Origin: Endothia cerciana
Lineage: Eukaryota; Ascomycota; Sordariomycetes; Diaporthales; Cryphonectriaceae
Length of the DNA stretch: 64,000 nt
Assembly: GCA_026119935.1 (NCBI GenBank)
Contig: JALRMH010000010.1
Coordinates: 1-64,000, forward strand
Direction of reading: 5' to 3'
Shown here: in pieces, positions 47,350 through 58,036 of the stretch
How positions within the stretch are numbered: position 1 is the stretch's first letter
How the letters are laid out: each line of letters begins with the position of its first letter
Translations under genes and position numbers: made by a program
The notes under the pieces: generated by a model
Databases searched by the model: none
What the model saw: the letters and a program-made list of their open reading frames with translations, nothing else
Told to the model about the DNA's origin: nothing

Positions 47350-47865
47350 ATGGGCCGACCAAAGCGCAGTATACTGGCTGCGGCCGAGGAATCCACCACT
47401 CCTCCGGATGAGATGACCGAGGACCAATCCGTCGCGCGCGTTGGAAAACCCGAGGGCAACAACCTGTACACCTGCATCCTGCCTAACACCAAGACTGTCC
47501 TCGTCGAGCTGGCGCAGCGATTCCGTAACACTATATGGATTAAACGTGGTGGATTCGTGCTGGTCGACCTGACACCGAGCCAGGAGCGTTCCAGAGCCAA
47601 CAGTAAGGTCCAGGGCGAGATTGTCAATGTGGTCCGAGACGAAAAGGAATGGCGAAGGATGCCATACTGGTACGTAAATAGTGACACGCCAAATCAAAGC
47701 TGCCATTGCCTTCCTCCCAGAACAACTTTCTCCATATCTGTCGTCGAGACTTTCTAACGGGTGTCAACGAACAGGCCCAAAGAGTTTCCGAAGCACACTT
47801 ACGACGACGACGAGGACATGGATCCTCGCGGTCTCCCCCCAAGCAGTTCGGAGGACGAGGTGTGA
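47350..47865 (+). CDS. EIF1AD-like S1/eIF1A-domain RNA-binding protein
   Basis: Two exons, 47350-47669 and 47775-47865 (GTACGT donor, CTAAC branch point, CAG acceptor), give 136 residues. The S1-like OB fold is recognisable: VGKPEGNNLYTCILPNTKTV, then ELAQRFRNTIWIKRGGFVLV and GEIVNVVRDEKEW. This matches animal EIF1AD and its fungal relatives, small eIF1A-related proteins distinct from the initiation factor itself (shorter, with a different tail). Human EIF1AD takes part in late 40S maturation. The C-terminus is acidic (TYDDDEDMDPRG, SSSEDEV). Its stop codon lies 39 bp from that of the converging ALG3 gene. Confidence 0.9.
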
Positions 47866-47904
47866 AGATATGCATGCAGTCGAATTGCAAAACATCGCGA
47901 CCAA

Positions 47905-49321
47905 TCACTTCGTCCTGGAATCATGCTTCGTCGATGTCTGCTGGGCCTCGCGGACCGGCGGCACATCGTCTGCCGTTCCAAACCAGACCAGAGCCACTGT
48001 GGCTGCCATAGTCATGACAACAGCGGCCGAGCTTGCAGGCGTGCTCGGGAAAACGTTCCAGGCCCACTCCTGTATGGCCCATAGGGCATACTGGGAGACT
48101 GGATGCTGGCCGCTCCGCCAGAGCAGGTACGGTGTAGACCAGGCGAGATAGGCGTAGAATTGGTAGTGCAGAGACCGAGCAAAGAGCAGGCCGACCACGT
48201 TGGCGGTGAGGATAGTGGTCAGAATGTACTTCGGGCTAAAACTTTTGAACAGTGGCTCCCAGTTCTGTCCCTGCCCTTGGCCGCCGAGCGTTGCCCGCAG
48301 AATGTCCGGGATCGTCTTTCCCGTAGGAGGTAACCATCGGGTGAATATGAAGGTCAGCAGGACAGAGGCGTGCAGTGCGAGCAGCGTGTAGGAGAATTGT
48401 TTGCTGAGGAATATGTCCTCCCCAACGAAGCGCCAGTTGACGGTCCACTTGAAGAAGAATTGGCGGGAGAACTCGAAGGCTCGGGACAAGTATGACCAAG
48501 GGAACTGGAGGAAGGGGACCGCTATAAGTGCCTGCAGCGCGCCCATGGATCCCAAGGTAGCCACGGCTCCTACAACACCTTGGGTGAAGAAGACCAGGAT
48601 GCCGACCGCAGGAAGAACCAGGAGCAGAGACATCTTGATGCCCACACCCCAACTGTAGACGAGACTACCCGGCAGCCAAGACCCGTACTGGAACAGAAAG
48701 ATTGAGACCCAGAGGCAGAATGTGGCGAAGCAGTCATTGAAGCAGCGAAGCATGAAGATGCTATGAAGACGCTTCGACAGGATGAGCATGGGAAGAACGT
48801 AAGGGGGAGCCTAGGGTACGTATGTCAGCCTCTCGCTTCGTAGAGTGAACAGGATCCGAGCTTGACAACCCACCTTCGCCTTGAGGTAACAAGCCATCAC
48901 AACACCCACTGTGATGAGGTAGAGACCCGCAAACAGCTTCTGGGCCAGAAAGATATCCTTTCCATGATCTGTCAATTCGTAAAGAGTGCGATAGATCCAC
49001 ACATGGGCAGCCGGGTACACGAGCGGGCCTGTGCCGCCCTCGATCTTGGTGTAGTCCCTCTCTCCATCCTCGAACAGCTGGACCTGTTCCATGTAGGCCC
49101 TCCAATCGATCTCTGTGTCTTAATAAAATTGTCATTACGAGCGCCATATCCAGATCAGACGGGTCGGACTCACAAGGCACCTTCTTGATGATCACCACAC
49201 AGAGAGCGGCGTCCAGGAGCAAGAGGGCAGGTGGTATCAGTCGAGACAGGAAGTGCCGGTCTGTGGCTATATCTTGTACAAGCCTGTAGGCCTGCACATG
49301 GAGGCTGTCTCTGTCTGCCAT
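47905..49321 (-). CDS. ALG3: Dol-P-Man:Man5GlcNAc2-PP-dolichol alpha-1,3-mannosyltransferase
   Basis: ER membrane enzyme that adds the sixth mannose, in alpha-1,3 linkage, to the lipid-linked N-glycan precursor in the lumen, using dolichol-phosphate mannose. Three exons, 49321-49174, 49118-48874 and 48810-47905, give 432 residues. The first junction recreates the conserved KVPYTEIDWRAYMEQV block; the intron has a GTGAGT donor and AAG acceptor. Family signature GGTGPLVYPAAHVWIYRTLY follows, then LPMLILSKRLHSIFMLRCFN and NDCFATFCLWVSIFLF. About a dozen hydrophobic helices are visible, including FLQFPWSYLSRAFEFSRQF and a C-terminal VFPSTPASSAAVVMTMAATV segment. Length is normal for fungal ALG3. 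Confidence 0.95.
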
Positions 49322-50570
49322 TATGAAAAGGTTGCCCTCGACCTGTTGGCTGCTTGGGGGGGTTCAAGTCGTCGAGATCCACAGGCTCGTGCATTGTAGC
49401 AACGTGTTTGGAAGCCTCAGGTACCCCCGCAAGGCCTTGACCCCCTGTGTCGCTGCACCCCCGCTAGACAAGGGCCCTTTACCCTTGCCCCGTACAGAAT
49501 GCCCCCTTAACCCCTGCTCGGGCTCCCAAAAAAGCATTGGGGAAAATAAAGAAGTCGCACGACAAATTTCCTCAGCTCTTCTTCCTGTTTAGGTTTATAT
49601 ATATATATATTTTTTTTTAAAAAAATCCAAACCCCCCCCCCCCAAAAAAAATTTGGAGGCCTCTTAGTTTGGTTGGAAAAAAGGGGATGAAAAAAGAAAA
49701 GACGAAAAATGAAATAAAATCAACAGGGAAGGGAAACATGGGTTTATGAGGTTGCTTATGAGCTAATCACACATGACCACCCTAGGAGATGTTTGGATAT
49801 TATGTCTGGATCTCGGGCACAAGCGAAACTGTCACACAGGCACTCCAGCACTGCTTCCACCAAGGGGACGACTTGTGCTGATCTCCCCTAGGCTCCATGC
49901 CCACTCCCTCTAGTACTATCTGAATGGTCTTGATCGTCTCCTCAAGCCTGTGGATCTCACAATGAAGAGCTGTCCTCCGGGACCGCAGCGGTTTGTTCTA
50001 GAGCGGCGTAAACTAAGAAGTACTGGGAAAGCTACTGATAAGTAGTAGGCAGAGATTCACAAGTACAAGCAAAGAAATTGAGTGAAGGTTACTTCAATAA
50101 AGTTAAAAAAGGATTAGTACTGCACATATGAAGACTTTTTACACCTGATTCATCCACCTTAGATCTTCGAGGCAATTCCACAGTGACTCGAGTTTTGTTT
50201 GTATATGCATCCATCTCAGGCCCGACCTCGTTGTGGATGACATGGCTACAAGTCACCTCCTAGAAGAGGCTGCGTCCCTGTGCCAGTATTTGGGACAGTC
50301 GGCGACGTTGAATGCAGGAAAGAGTGACCTGGTTTATTCACGTGCATTTAACTAAGAGAGAAATCTTGACCTGTCCCGCACTAACGATGGACCTCTTCTA
50401 CGGAATACCAACGATTCCCTGTTTGGTCTTGGACTGATGGCAAGTCCAAGGCATAAGGGCATTAAAGATCCAGGATCTTCTGGACCATACCCTTGCTTCC
50501 AGGTCTGAAAATCGTTGCATCAACGGACTGGCTGCCGTACGGCTCGTAGATGATCTAGTGTTTCTGTATC
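49322..50570. other. Intergenic, low-complexity region
   Basis: The first 250 bp form the ALG3 promoter side. A TA/T/A/C low-complexity patch lies at about 49598-49660 (TATATATA, T9, A6, C13). From 49700 to 50570 no coding sequence is seen; in particular there is no upstream YD-repeat sequence that would complete the RHS gene. Confidence 0.5.
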
Positions 50571-52439
50571 AGGACCCAGGACAGCATAGCGCAACGGACA
50601 TATGTCTACGACGGACTTAATCAGCTTGTTCAAGAGGCCGTCAAGTATACGAAGTCTGGGTCGGACAAAACCTACGAGCTCGCATACGATGGTAATAGTA
50701 ATGTTATCAAGAGCACCGTCAACGGGATGACAACGGCTATGACATATGATGAGTTTGACCAGCGCATCGATGCCGGGTTTGCGTATGGTGCAAATGGAAG
50801 ACTGATCCACGATGACAAGGGGAGGACCTACACCTACAACGCCCACGACCAGCTCCTCCAAGCTTCTATGCCTGATGGTACAGGCAGCAGCTTCCAATAC
50901 AACCCCACCGGCGCTATGTCATCCTTCGCAAGTGCGAGCCGACAGGTCGGCCTGTTCTACGATGGAGGCGCGGTAAACGCAACTCTGGAAACCAGTTCGG
51001 ATGCAAAGCAGACGCCAGTTTCGTACTTGATGCAGCCTGGAAGACGAGTCTCCTCTTTCGACCAGACCTTAAGTGAAACAAACTATTTCCTAGAGAGTCA
51101 AGGCTCCACTGCGCTGCTTATTGGTAACGGTGGGACGACCACCACTTCATACCAGGCGTACGGGTCATCCTCGTCAGCCGGCACCGGTCTCCAGCAACCC
51201 GATGCCTTTGGATACCGGCAAGAGTTCACCGACAATGTCAGCGGTGCGGTGTACCTGCGCTCACGGTTCTACATGCCCAACAACTCCTCCTTCCTGACTA
51301 TGGACCCCACCCCTAAGGAGAACCGGTACGCCTTTTGCGCAGGTGACCCTATCAACCTGTTCGGCGGGACCGGCCACTCCGAGATCTGGGCCCTGATAGC
51401 CGGCGCTGTGGTGGCCACCATAGTGACACTGGCCTCAGGTTTCACTCTGGGTGTCGCCGCGACCGCCCTCTTCGGGTCGGAGTGCCTGGCGGCCAGTATG
51501 GCTGTGGGCGCGGTCTCCGGGGCGCTCGGTAGCGTGGCTGGGGACGGGACCAGGGCGGCGATCCAGCACGAGCAGTTCAGCCTTGAGCAGGCTGGCGTTG
51601 ATATGCTCTCAGGCGCCATCGGGGGCGCCATAGGTGCGGGCTCCGGTGGGCTGGCCGGCCGCGCGGCCATGCGGATCGCGCTTTCGCGTGAGCTTGAGCA
51701 GCAGACTATCACACGCATCGGGATGGCCACCTCGGGAAGTAAGCAATATCTCTGCGGAACCTCCTCTCTGAAATCGTCGTACGAAATAGTACAATGCTTG
51801 ACCCGGGCTACCGCAGCCATTGGCGGCACCACTGGAGCCCTCGGAACTGACGTCTCGGCATCGTTGGTGACCAACCAGCCGCCTTCTGGCTCTAGTACGG
51901 CACTCGACGTTCTGAGTGGTGCCATAGGCGGCCTGGGGGGCGGCGTCCTCACGAGCGGAGCCCACATGGGCATGATCAACAAGCCCATCATCCCAGTGTC
52001 CCTGAACGAGTCGGAGCTGCACTTGATCACTCCAGCCGTACACCCTCCGGACGTGGTCCTCAACAACCGGCTCATCGTCATGGACACGCAGGCCAACGCA
52101 AATGAAACCCGTGTGATGTTTGGAGACGACCCCAATGGTGCCCTGCTCGTTCGGGGCAGACACATGGACACTGTTGCCGCCCACGGCGCGGGCGGCACCA
52201 TGCAGGCCAGTGTCAAGTACAAGACCAGCCTGAATGAGCCGAACTACAGGCGGCCGATCAGCGGAAAGCTCTTTGGGAAGTGGGCTCGCTCAGGGACAGG
52301 CCAGGGGAGGGTTCGCCGCAGTGGGGGAAGACGTGAAACTCATGGTGTGTTTCGGGGGCATCTCGAACGCGCAGAGGATCGCAAGATTAACGGGCGTCCG
52401 AGCCTGGGCGAGCAAGTGGATTGTGTATCCCACGGCTAA
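50571..52439 (+). CDS. RHS/YD-repeat core protein, 5'-truncated and apparently frameshifted near the 3' end
   Basis: The frame is open from about 50571 (after an in-frame TAG) to 52439, with the first ATG at 50727. It encodes YD repeats (TYVYDGLNQLVQEAV, YELAYDGNSNVIKSTVNGM, RTYTYNAHDQLLQA) and the RHS-associated core GAVYLRSRFYMPNNSSFLTM, then DPTPKENRYAFCAGDPINL. Downstream are Gly/Ala-rich helical segments (about residues 220-330 from the ATG) like those following the core in bacterial RHS proteins, and a C-terminal variable region. Family members are normally far longer; the missing N-terminal shell has no trace upstream. Near 52270 the protein-like signal moves to another frame (52234-52455), so the C-terminal domain is probably broken. 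RHS proteins are bacterial polymorphic-toxin carriers; the few fungal ones are likely transferred genes. Function here unknown. Confidence 0.75.
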   Translation, partial: RTQDSIAQRTYVYDGLNQLVQEAVKYTKSGSDKTYELAYDGNSNVIKSTVNGMTTAMTYDEFDQRIDAGFAYGANGRLIHDDKGRTYTYNAHDQLLQASMPDGTGSSFQYNPTGAMSSFASASRQVGLFYDGGAVNATLETSSDAKQTPVSYLMQPGRRVSSFDQTLSETNYFLESQGSTALLIGNGGTTTTSYQAYGSSSSAGTGLQQPDAFGYRQEFTDNVSGAVYLRSRFYMPNNSSFLTMDPTPKENRYAFCAGDPINLFGGTGHSEIWALIAGAVVATIVTLASGFTLGVAATALFGSECLAASMAVGAVSGALGSVAGDGTRAAIQHEQFSLEQAGVDMLSGAIGGAIGAGSGGLAGRAAMRIALSRELEQQTITRIGMATSGSKQYLCGTSSLKSSYEIVQCLTRATAAIGGTTGALGTDVSASLVTNQPPSGSSTALDVLSGAIGGLGGGVLTSGAHMGMINKPIIPVSLNESELHLITPAVHPPDVVLNNRLIVMDTQANANETRVMFGDDPNGALLVRGRHMDTVAAHGAGGTMQASVKYKTSLNEPNYRRPISGKLFGKWARSGTGQGRVRRSGGRRETHGVFRGHLERAEDRKINGRPSLGEQVDCVSHG

Positions 52440-52455
52440 TGCGGATCAATTTTGA

Positions 52456-53160
52456 GCTCTGTACTTGAGGCTTACTTTGGCTTACTCCTCGGGGGATGAG
52501 GAAGGGTCTGGCATCGTAAACACACCTTCACAGCAGTTAGGTCTCGGCTCGCCACGCCGACTGTGTGTGAGTAGGTCTTGGAGATCTCGACGCCGCGAGC
52601 CTCTTTGTTTACTCAACTTTCTGTGTTCAAGATATGTGGCCGTGAAGCTTGTCGTTGCAAATGAAACTCTTCAGGTGCAGGACTGTGAAGCCGACACTAT
52701 CCAAGGGCAGCTGTCATAGGCCTCGCCCTCGCAGCAGGCAGGCGTCTCTACCAGGAACCATGGCACGTGGAGGATGGCGGCTCCTGGCTCCTGTCAGCAG
52801 TTTGCTTGTGGCAGCACTCCCGATACCTACGCAGTAAAAAGAGTTTGCATGGACAGCTATACATGAGGCTGATGCTCACCAGCCGTCTGCCTGAGGTTGT
52901 GCCTGGCCATGACTTTGATCCCTTCCTCATTCTGTGTGTAGAGCTAGGACGAAGCTCCGAGTCTCGCCCGCCGCACCACCCGTTAAGACGGCATCGAGGT
53001 TTGGAGTTCTGAGATGCGGATGTAGGCTTTGGATCTGAGGATATAAGTGGTGCGTTCTCCCCCCATCAAGTTGTATTCTGTCAAGCGACGATATTGGCAC
53101 AGACTCAGAAGCTGATCTTTCTGACCTGGCCCATAATCTGGTCATGTATCCCTAACGGCC
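52456..53160. other. Intergenic region
   Basis: 3' side of the RHS fragment and 3' side of the amino-acid oxidase gene. Short open frames only; nothing recognised. Confidence 0.5.
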
Positions 53161-54634
53161 CTACAGCTTCCCTTTCTTCTCCTGGAGCACCGGGGCCGGC
53201 GTCCCCCGGATCTCGCCCACCAGCTCCACCACCCTCTCCGCGGTGCCGTACGAGCTCTGGTACCCCCACCCCGCGTGCCCGTAGTTGTGCACCACCCACG
53301 TGTCCCCGACGAGCTCCCTCTCCAGCCTCACGCCGCCCTCGCGGTACGGCCGCAGCCCCACCCCGTGGCGGATGACGTCCAGGCCCTCGACCCCCTTGCC
53401 GCCGCTGATCTCGGGGAACTTGGTCACGATCCGCTGCATGATCCGGTTCGCGATGTTGGGGTCCGGGTTGGGGTCCCAGCTCCCCTTGGCGTACGTCCCG
53501 CCCAGCACCGTGCCCCCGCCCGCGGCCCGCGTCATCGAGTAGACGGCCTCGTCCGGCCCGTCCTCGTCCGTGCTCGAGATGGAGTACATGGCCGGGGACG
53601 TGTTGCGCACGACCACGATCTGGCCCCGCGCCGGCTGCATGGCGGCGTCCGACACGCCGCCCAGCCGGAGCGACCCGAGCCCCGTTGCGTTGACGATGAT
53701 GTCGGCCTTCCCGGCGGCGCCCGTCCCCTCCTCGCTCTCGAGGTGCAGCCCCGCGGCCTCGGAGATGTGCGCCAGCGTGGCCCGCCTGAAGACGACCCCG
53801 AGCCTGCGGCACTGGCCCAGGAGCCAGGGGAGGTAGACCGCCGTGTTGATGCAGACGGAGCCGAACTCGTGCCCGTAGGCCACGCCGGGCGGGAGCTCAT
53901 CCTTGGGCAGCTTTCGGTAGTCCGGGAAGAAGGTGCTGTACCAGGGGTTCTCGTCGAAGAGGGCGTCCCCGAAGCCCGTGTTCTTGTGGTTGGGCTGCGG
54001 CAAGCGGTGGTGAGCCTCCTCTCTCATGGGAACGGCGGCGCCACGTCTCTCTCTGATTGGGAAAGGGGGGAGGGGGTTGGACAACTTACGTCCAGCTCCC
54101 TTGCGTTGCGGTAGACGAGGGCCTCTGGGTGCAGACGAGGTTCCGGTAAGCGACTGACACAGCCTGGCCTGAGGAGCGCGATATCGCATGCTCTGAGGCT
54201 CATAATAACTCACTCTGCAGATGTATACCAGCCTCGGGAACCTCGACGGCGAGTCTTCTCAGCTCGGGCCATGTCCTCCTCTCCCACCGGCTGTTCTCTT
54301 CCGTCGACATCCTTGGTTCCTGAGTCAACAAAAACGGCGGTCACAACCTCTCCGAAAGGGGGTGTAGGGACAGGATCCTGCTCACGGTAGATAGTTGGCC
54401 CCCGCCCACGGCGATGCATACTGGATATCATAGTCGCCCGGCATGTGCTTCGCGACCACGGTCACCGCGTTGTCCTTGTCCTTGGCCAGCAGGAGGGCCG
54501 ACGTGAGCCCCACTACGCCGGCACTGGGGTTCAGACAGGTCAGCCATGCTCGTCTCAAAAGAAAGAGGGCCCTGCGGTTTTCATGGCAAGACTTGACCCC
54601 AACAAACTCACCCGACCACTACGATACGAGGCAT
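53161..54634 (-). CDS. D-amino-acid oxidase (FAD-dependent)
   Basis: Oxidatively deaminates D-amino acids to 2-oxo acids, NH3 and H2O2, usually in peroxisomes. Five exons, 54634-54612, 54523-54386, 54311-54214, 54124-54090 and 53994-53161, give 375 residues, the family length; every junction is in phase. The first intron splits the FAD dinucleotide motif: MPRIVVVG is joined to AGVVGLTSALLLAKD. Further blocks: YASPWAGANYLPMSTEENSR (across intron 2), WPELRRLAVEVPEAGIHLQ, PNHKNTGFGDALFDENPWY, INTAVYLPWLLGQCRRLG, ADIIVNATGLGS, and the DAO signature VVHNYGHAGWGYQSSYG with the FAD/substrate residues. The C-terminus is GKL, at best a weak PTS1-like signal. It is divergent from the FAD monooxygenase gene starting at 55689. 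D-amino acid versus D-aspartate preference cannot be decided. Confidence 0.94.
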
Positions 54635-55688
54635 GGCGCAGTTGATGGAATCAGGCCTGCGACGGGGACAGATGCTTGGGATCCAGTGAAATCAGAGGCC
54701 GGGATGAGGCAACTTATATAGCAAGAAAGCCCTCAAAAGCCGCGCGCGAACCAGGCGCACAAGCGGTTAGATGGATAGAAAAAGCGGTTGATTACCGGGA
54801 AGGGTAGGCCGAGATAAAAAAATGACCTGACTTGCTCAAGAAGACGGCCAGAATGGGGTTTGTCAAGTGTCGAGATGAAGCGGACTGATAATCGCGGCAG
54901 CCTAGGCGGCGGTCTCCCCCCTCCTTCGCCGCGCGATCGGAGCTGCACCGGCGCCGGGATCCCTCCCACCGGCACGGCGAGGCTCGTACGACTCACGAAC
55001 ATCCTCTGACCATCTCACGATGCCGGATGCGACGGCTGGCACATCATAACCGCTTCGCTTATTTCCTGTCCTGAAACTACGGTGTATTTCGGTCTTCTGT
55101 ATGTTGAACTCCTCGTTTCTAATCGGCTCTTGGCACTTTGATCGGGGTTTTGACGGGGTTTTCCACTGTACGTCCGTACAGTGGATCTTCCACCATCGTT
55201 GAACTTCGCTGATCGGGTATGAAGCAGTCTGTGACCTCTTCTTCGGGTTCCTCCGCTTCCCGTTCCATTCACATCATCAGATCTTTTTCATTCAACAGGT
55301 ACACCATTAACTGAGAGTCTAGGGTGAATTCTTCTATTGGACCACTTCTGGTCTTTGGCCGTAGTTTTGCTTGCTTGCTTTCCTGAGTAGACAGAGTCCT
55401 ACGGGCGCTGCAATCCCGGGCGGCGAGTCGGGCGGCGGGTCGGGCCACGAGTCGGAAAGACTTCAGCACGAGCCGCCGAAAAGGGCGAGGCCGAGATCTG
55501 TGTTGCCGCCACCTCTGGGGCTTGAACTCGATTAGTTATCGGAATTGGCTGTTGCTTCGGACGTTCGGTTCCACAAAGCCCTATGTTCTTGTTGATATAA
55601 TACGAGGCGTAGAACCCTTCCAGCAGTGTATCGGCCTGAAGCATGCCACTCTTAGCTCTACATTTCTTTGGAACTTCGAACCTTGAAC
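54635..55688. promoter_or_regulatory. Shared divergent promoter region of two FAD enzymes
   Basis: 1054 bp between the ATG of the amino-acid oxidase (-) and the ATG of the monooxygenase (+). No gene with an ATG and domain is seen; open frames on the minus strand (55015-55644) lack ATG starts. Contains the palindrome at 55163-55184. Confidence 0.55.
55163..55184. promoter_or_regulatory. Perfect 10-bp inverted repeat (candidate operator)
   Basis: CCACTGTACG, a two-base spacer (TC), then CGTACAGTGG: two perfectly complementary 10-bp arms almost midway in the divergent promoter. A dimeric transcription factor site, for example for a zinc-cluster protein, is a reasonable guess; a hairpin or element end is also possible. 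Confidence 0.45.
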
Positions 55689-57479
55689 ATGACCCAAGTT
55701 AAGCCATTGCGAGTCCTCATCGTAGGAGGCGGGATCGCTGGGTTATCCGCGGCCATCGCGCTCCGTCTGCAAGGACACGAAGTCGAGGTATGCCTCGCGG
55801 TCAATAACGACCAAGGAGCCCATAGCTAGCGACTCCGGCTGCTGATCATCGCGCAGGTCTTCGAGAAGTCGAGACTGCACACCGAGCTCGGAAACGCGGT
55901 CTACTGCGCGCCGAACTGCACGGCAGCGTTAAGCCACCTGGGCATCCACCCAGGGGAGAACGGGGGCGTCATCTACCGCGGGGTGGGTGCCGTACCCAAG
56001 TCTGGGAAAACACCAGGGTAAAAGTTGGCGCAAGCGCTGATCCATCTTGAGATACCAAACAGTCCACGTTCCTGAACGCAGACTGTAACGTCTTAGTCGC
56101 GAGAACCATGACCGACGAGGACAGGCCGAAATGGTTGGCGGTGCGTGCATCTACCTCAGCGAGAGACACAAACACATCCCCCCCCCCCCCCCAACCCCCA
56201 TCCAACGTCGCAGTGAGCTTGCTAACCACACACCGACCCGACCAACAGGAATGGTTTCTCATCGCCCGCGTCGACCTGCACAACAGCCTCAGACGCGAAG
56301 CCCTCCGCCACGACGTAAACATCCACACCGCCTCCCCCATCAACTCCGTCGACTCGGAGACAGCCACCATCACCCTCGCCGACGGCAGCACCGTGACCAG
56401 CGACCTCGTCGTGGGTGCAGACGGGATCTACTCGGCCGCGCGCGCGGGCGTCTTGGGCCGCGACGTCCCGCTGTATAGCTCGGGGCACTGCTGCTACCGC
56501 TTCCTCATCCCGACGGCCGATCTGCTCGCCGACCCGGAGACGAAAGCCCTTGTGGACACGCCGGGTGTGTTTGTCCAGGTCACGGCAGGGAACAGAAGGG
56601 TGGTGCTGTACCCTTGCTCATCGGGAGAGGTGATGAACATCGCAGCATTTGTGCCGAGGGAGGAGGTCGGAGAGATCAAGAGAGGTGGCTGCGCTGCCCC
56701 CCCCCCCCTCCCCAACCCCGTCCGTGCCCGCGGAGGGCTTTGGAATCAAGTGCTGACCCGGGTCGGTCTTTCCAGGTCTGACCGGCTATGACCAGAGGGC
56801 AAACAAGACACAGCTCAAGGACCACTTCGAGCACTTCGGCCGGCCCGTCCAGCGCATGCTCGACATGGTACCGGAGGACAGCCTCAAGTTGTGGGACCTC
56901 CTCGACATGGAGCTCCAGCCTAGCCTGGTCAAGGAGAAGGCCGTGCTCATCGGGGACGCGGCGCACCCTTTCCTGCCTTGCAAGTCAATGTTCCTCAAAC
57001 CTCTACCACCTCAACCTTCCCTTGCCTGTGGTATACAGTGCTCAAGAAAGGCACCTGGCTGACTTCTCCCGATGTGCGTGTACAGACATGGGCCAAGGCG
57101 CGGCGCAGGCCATCGAGGACGCGTGCGCGCTCGGGGCCGTGATGCCACTCGGCACCGCCCCCGAGAACATCCCCCGGCGCCTCGAGCTGTGGCAGCAGCT
57201 GAGGAAGGACAGGGTAGCCAGGATCGTAGGGCACACGAGACATAGGGCGAGGGAGCCAGATGGGAGCCAGGGCCCGCCCCAGACTGGTGAGTGAGTGTCC
57301 AGTCAGCAGGACTGGTTCAGGGTGCATGTCCGGTATGTTGCCTGAGCTGATTCCCGTGACATCCAGTTGAGGAGTTCAACGCGGCGATGGAGTACTGTAT
57401 CGGTTATGACGTCTGGAGCCATGCTGAGCAGCAGCTCAGGGCCTCGGAAGGGCGAGAGGCGCAGGAGTGCTCGATCTAG
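55689..57479 (+). CDS. FAD-dependent monooxygenase (salicylate hydroxylase-like)
   Basis: Seven exons, 55689-55787, 55857-55982, 56063-56140, 56249-56684, 56776-56979, 57086-57286 and 57367-57479, give 418 residues, all in phase. Motifs of group A flavin monooxygenases: VLIVGGGIAGLSAAIALRLQ (FAD GxGxxG, residues 9-28), the DG motif VVGADGIYSAARAGVLG, and GDAAHPFLPYMGQGAAQAIE, where the Tyr codon is completed across intron 5. That intron begins GC (GCAAGT) rather than GT. Intron 3 (108 bp) is in-frame without stops and carries a C14 run. Such enzymes hydroxylate aromatic acids with NAD(P)H and O2; the substrate is unknown. The neighbouring, divergent D-amino-acid oxidase suggests a catabolic pair. 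Confidence 0.9.
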
Positions 57480-58036
57480 ATACGTGTGTCTCCTCTCGAG
57501 CTGTTGGGTAGCGTACGACTCGAAGGCTCGGTGAAGGAGGCCACAGGGGGGTGGGTGATTGGACCCTAACCCCCAATGAGTCCTCCCCCCCCCCCCCACA
57601 GCCTGCCAGAGGCAACGACCAGGGTACACATCAGGTAGTGCTGATAACAGCAGTGCCCCGCTGCTGCGAAGCCGGCGGGCTGTTGGGAGGACCCCGCGAT
57701 GACAAAATTGAGAGCTGGGGCCGCAACATGCCGGGCGGAAAAGAAGCTCAGGCCCTCTGGTTCGCAGCCGTCACACCCTGCTAACAACATCGTGCGTGCA
57801 TGCCACAGCAGGAGGGGGACACATAAGCCGACATGTATGTAGAGCCTGGAATTTGCCAATGATGATAAATATACGATCGCCATAGATAAATTGCGCACCG
57901 CCGAGAATCCCCGGCAGAACCAGGAGGTGAGAATGCGCTTGTATGAGGTATAAAATTGTGTTTGCGGTGTTTCTGTCTGTCTGTCTGTCTGTCCCTCTCT
58001 AGCCTTCTCTTCCACGGCCCGGAAGGGCCCCCCCCT
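57480..58036. other. Convergent intergenic region
   Basis: 3' flanks of the monooxygenase (+) and thioredoxin (-) genes. Contains a C12 run near 57586-57597 and a (TCTG)5 microsatellite at 57972-57993. No gene seen. Confidence 0.5.
57972..57993. repeat. (TCTG)5 microsatellite
   Basis: Five perfect TCTG units just downstream of the thioredoxin stop codon. Confidence 0.9.

Noticed and set aside
55269..55469. Presequence-like minus-strand frame (LKSFRLVARPAARLAAR)
   Set aside because: No ATG start and ends within 66 codons; arginine-rich sequence from GC-rich repeats in a promoter region.
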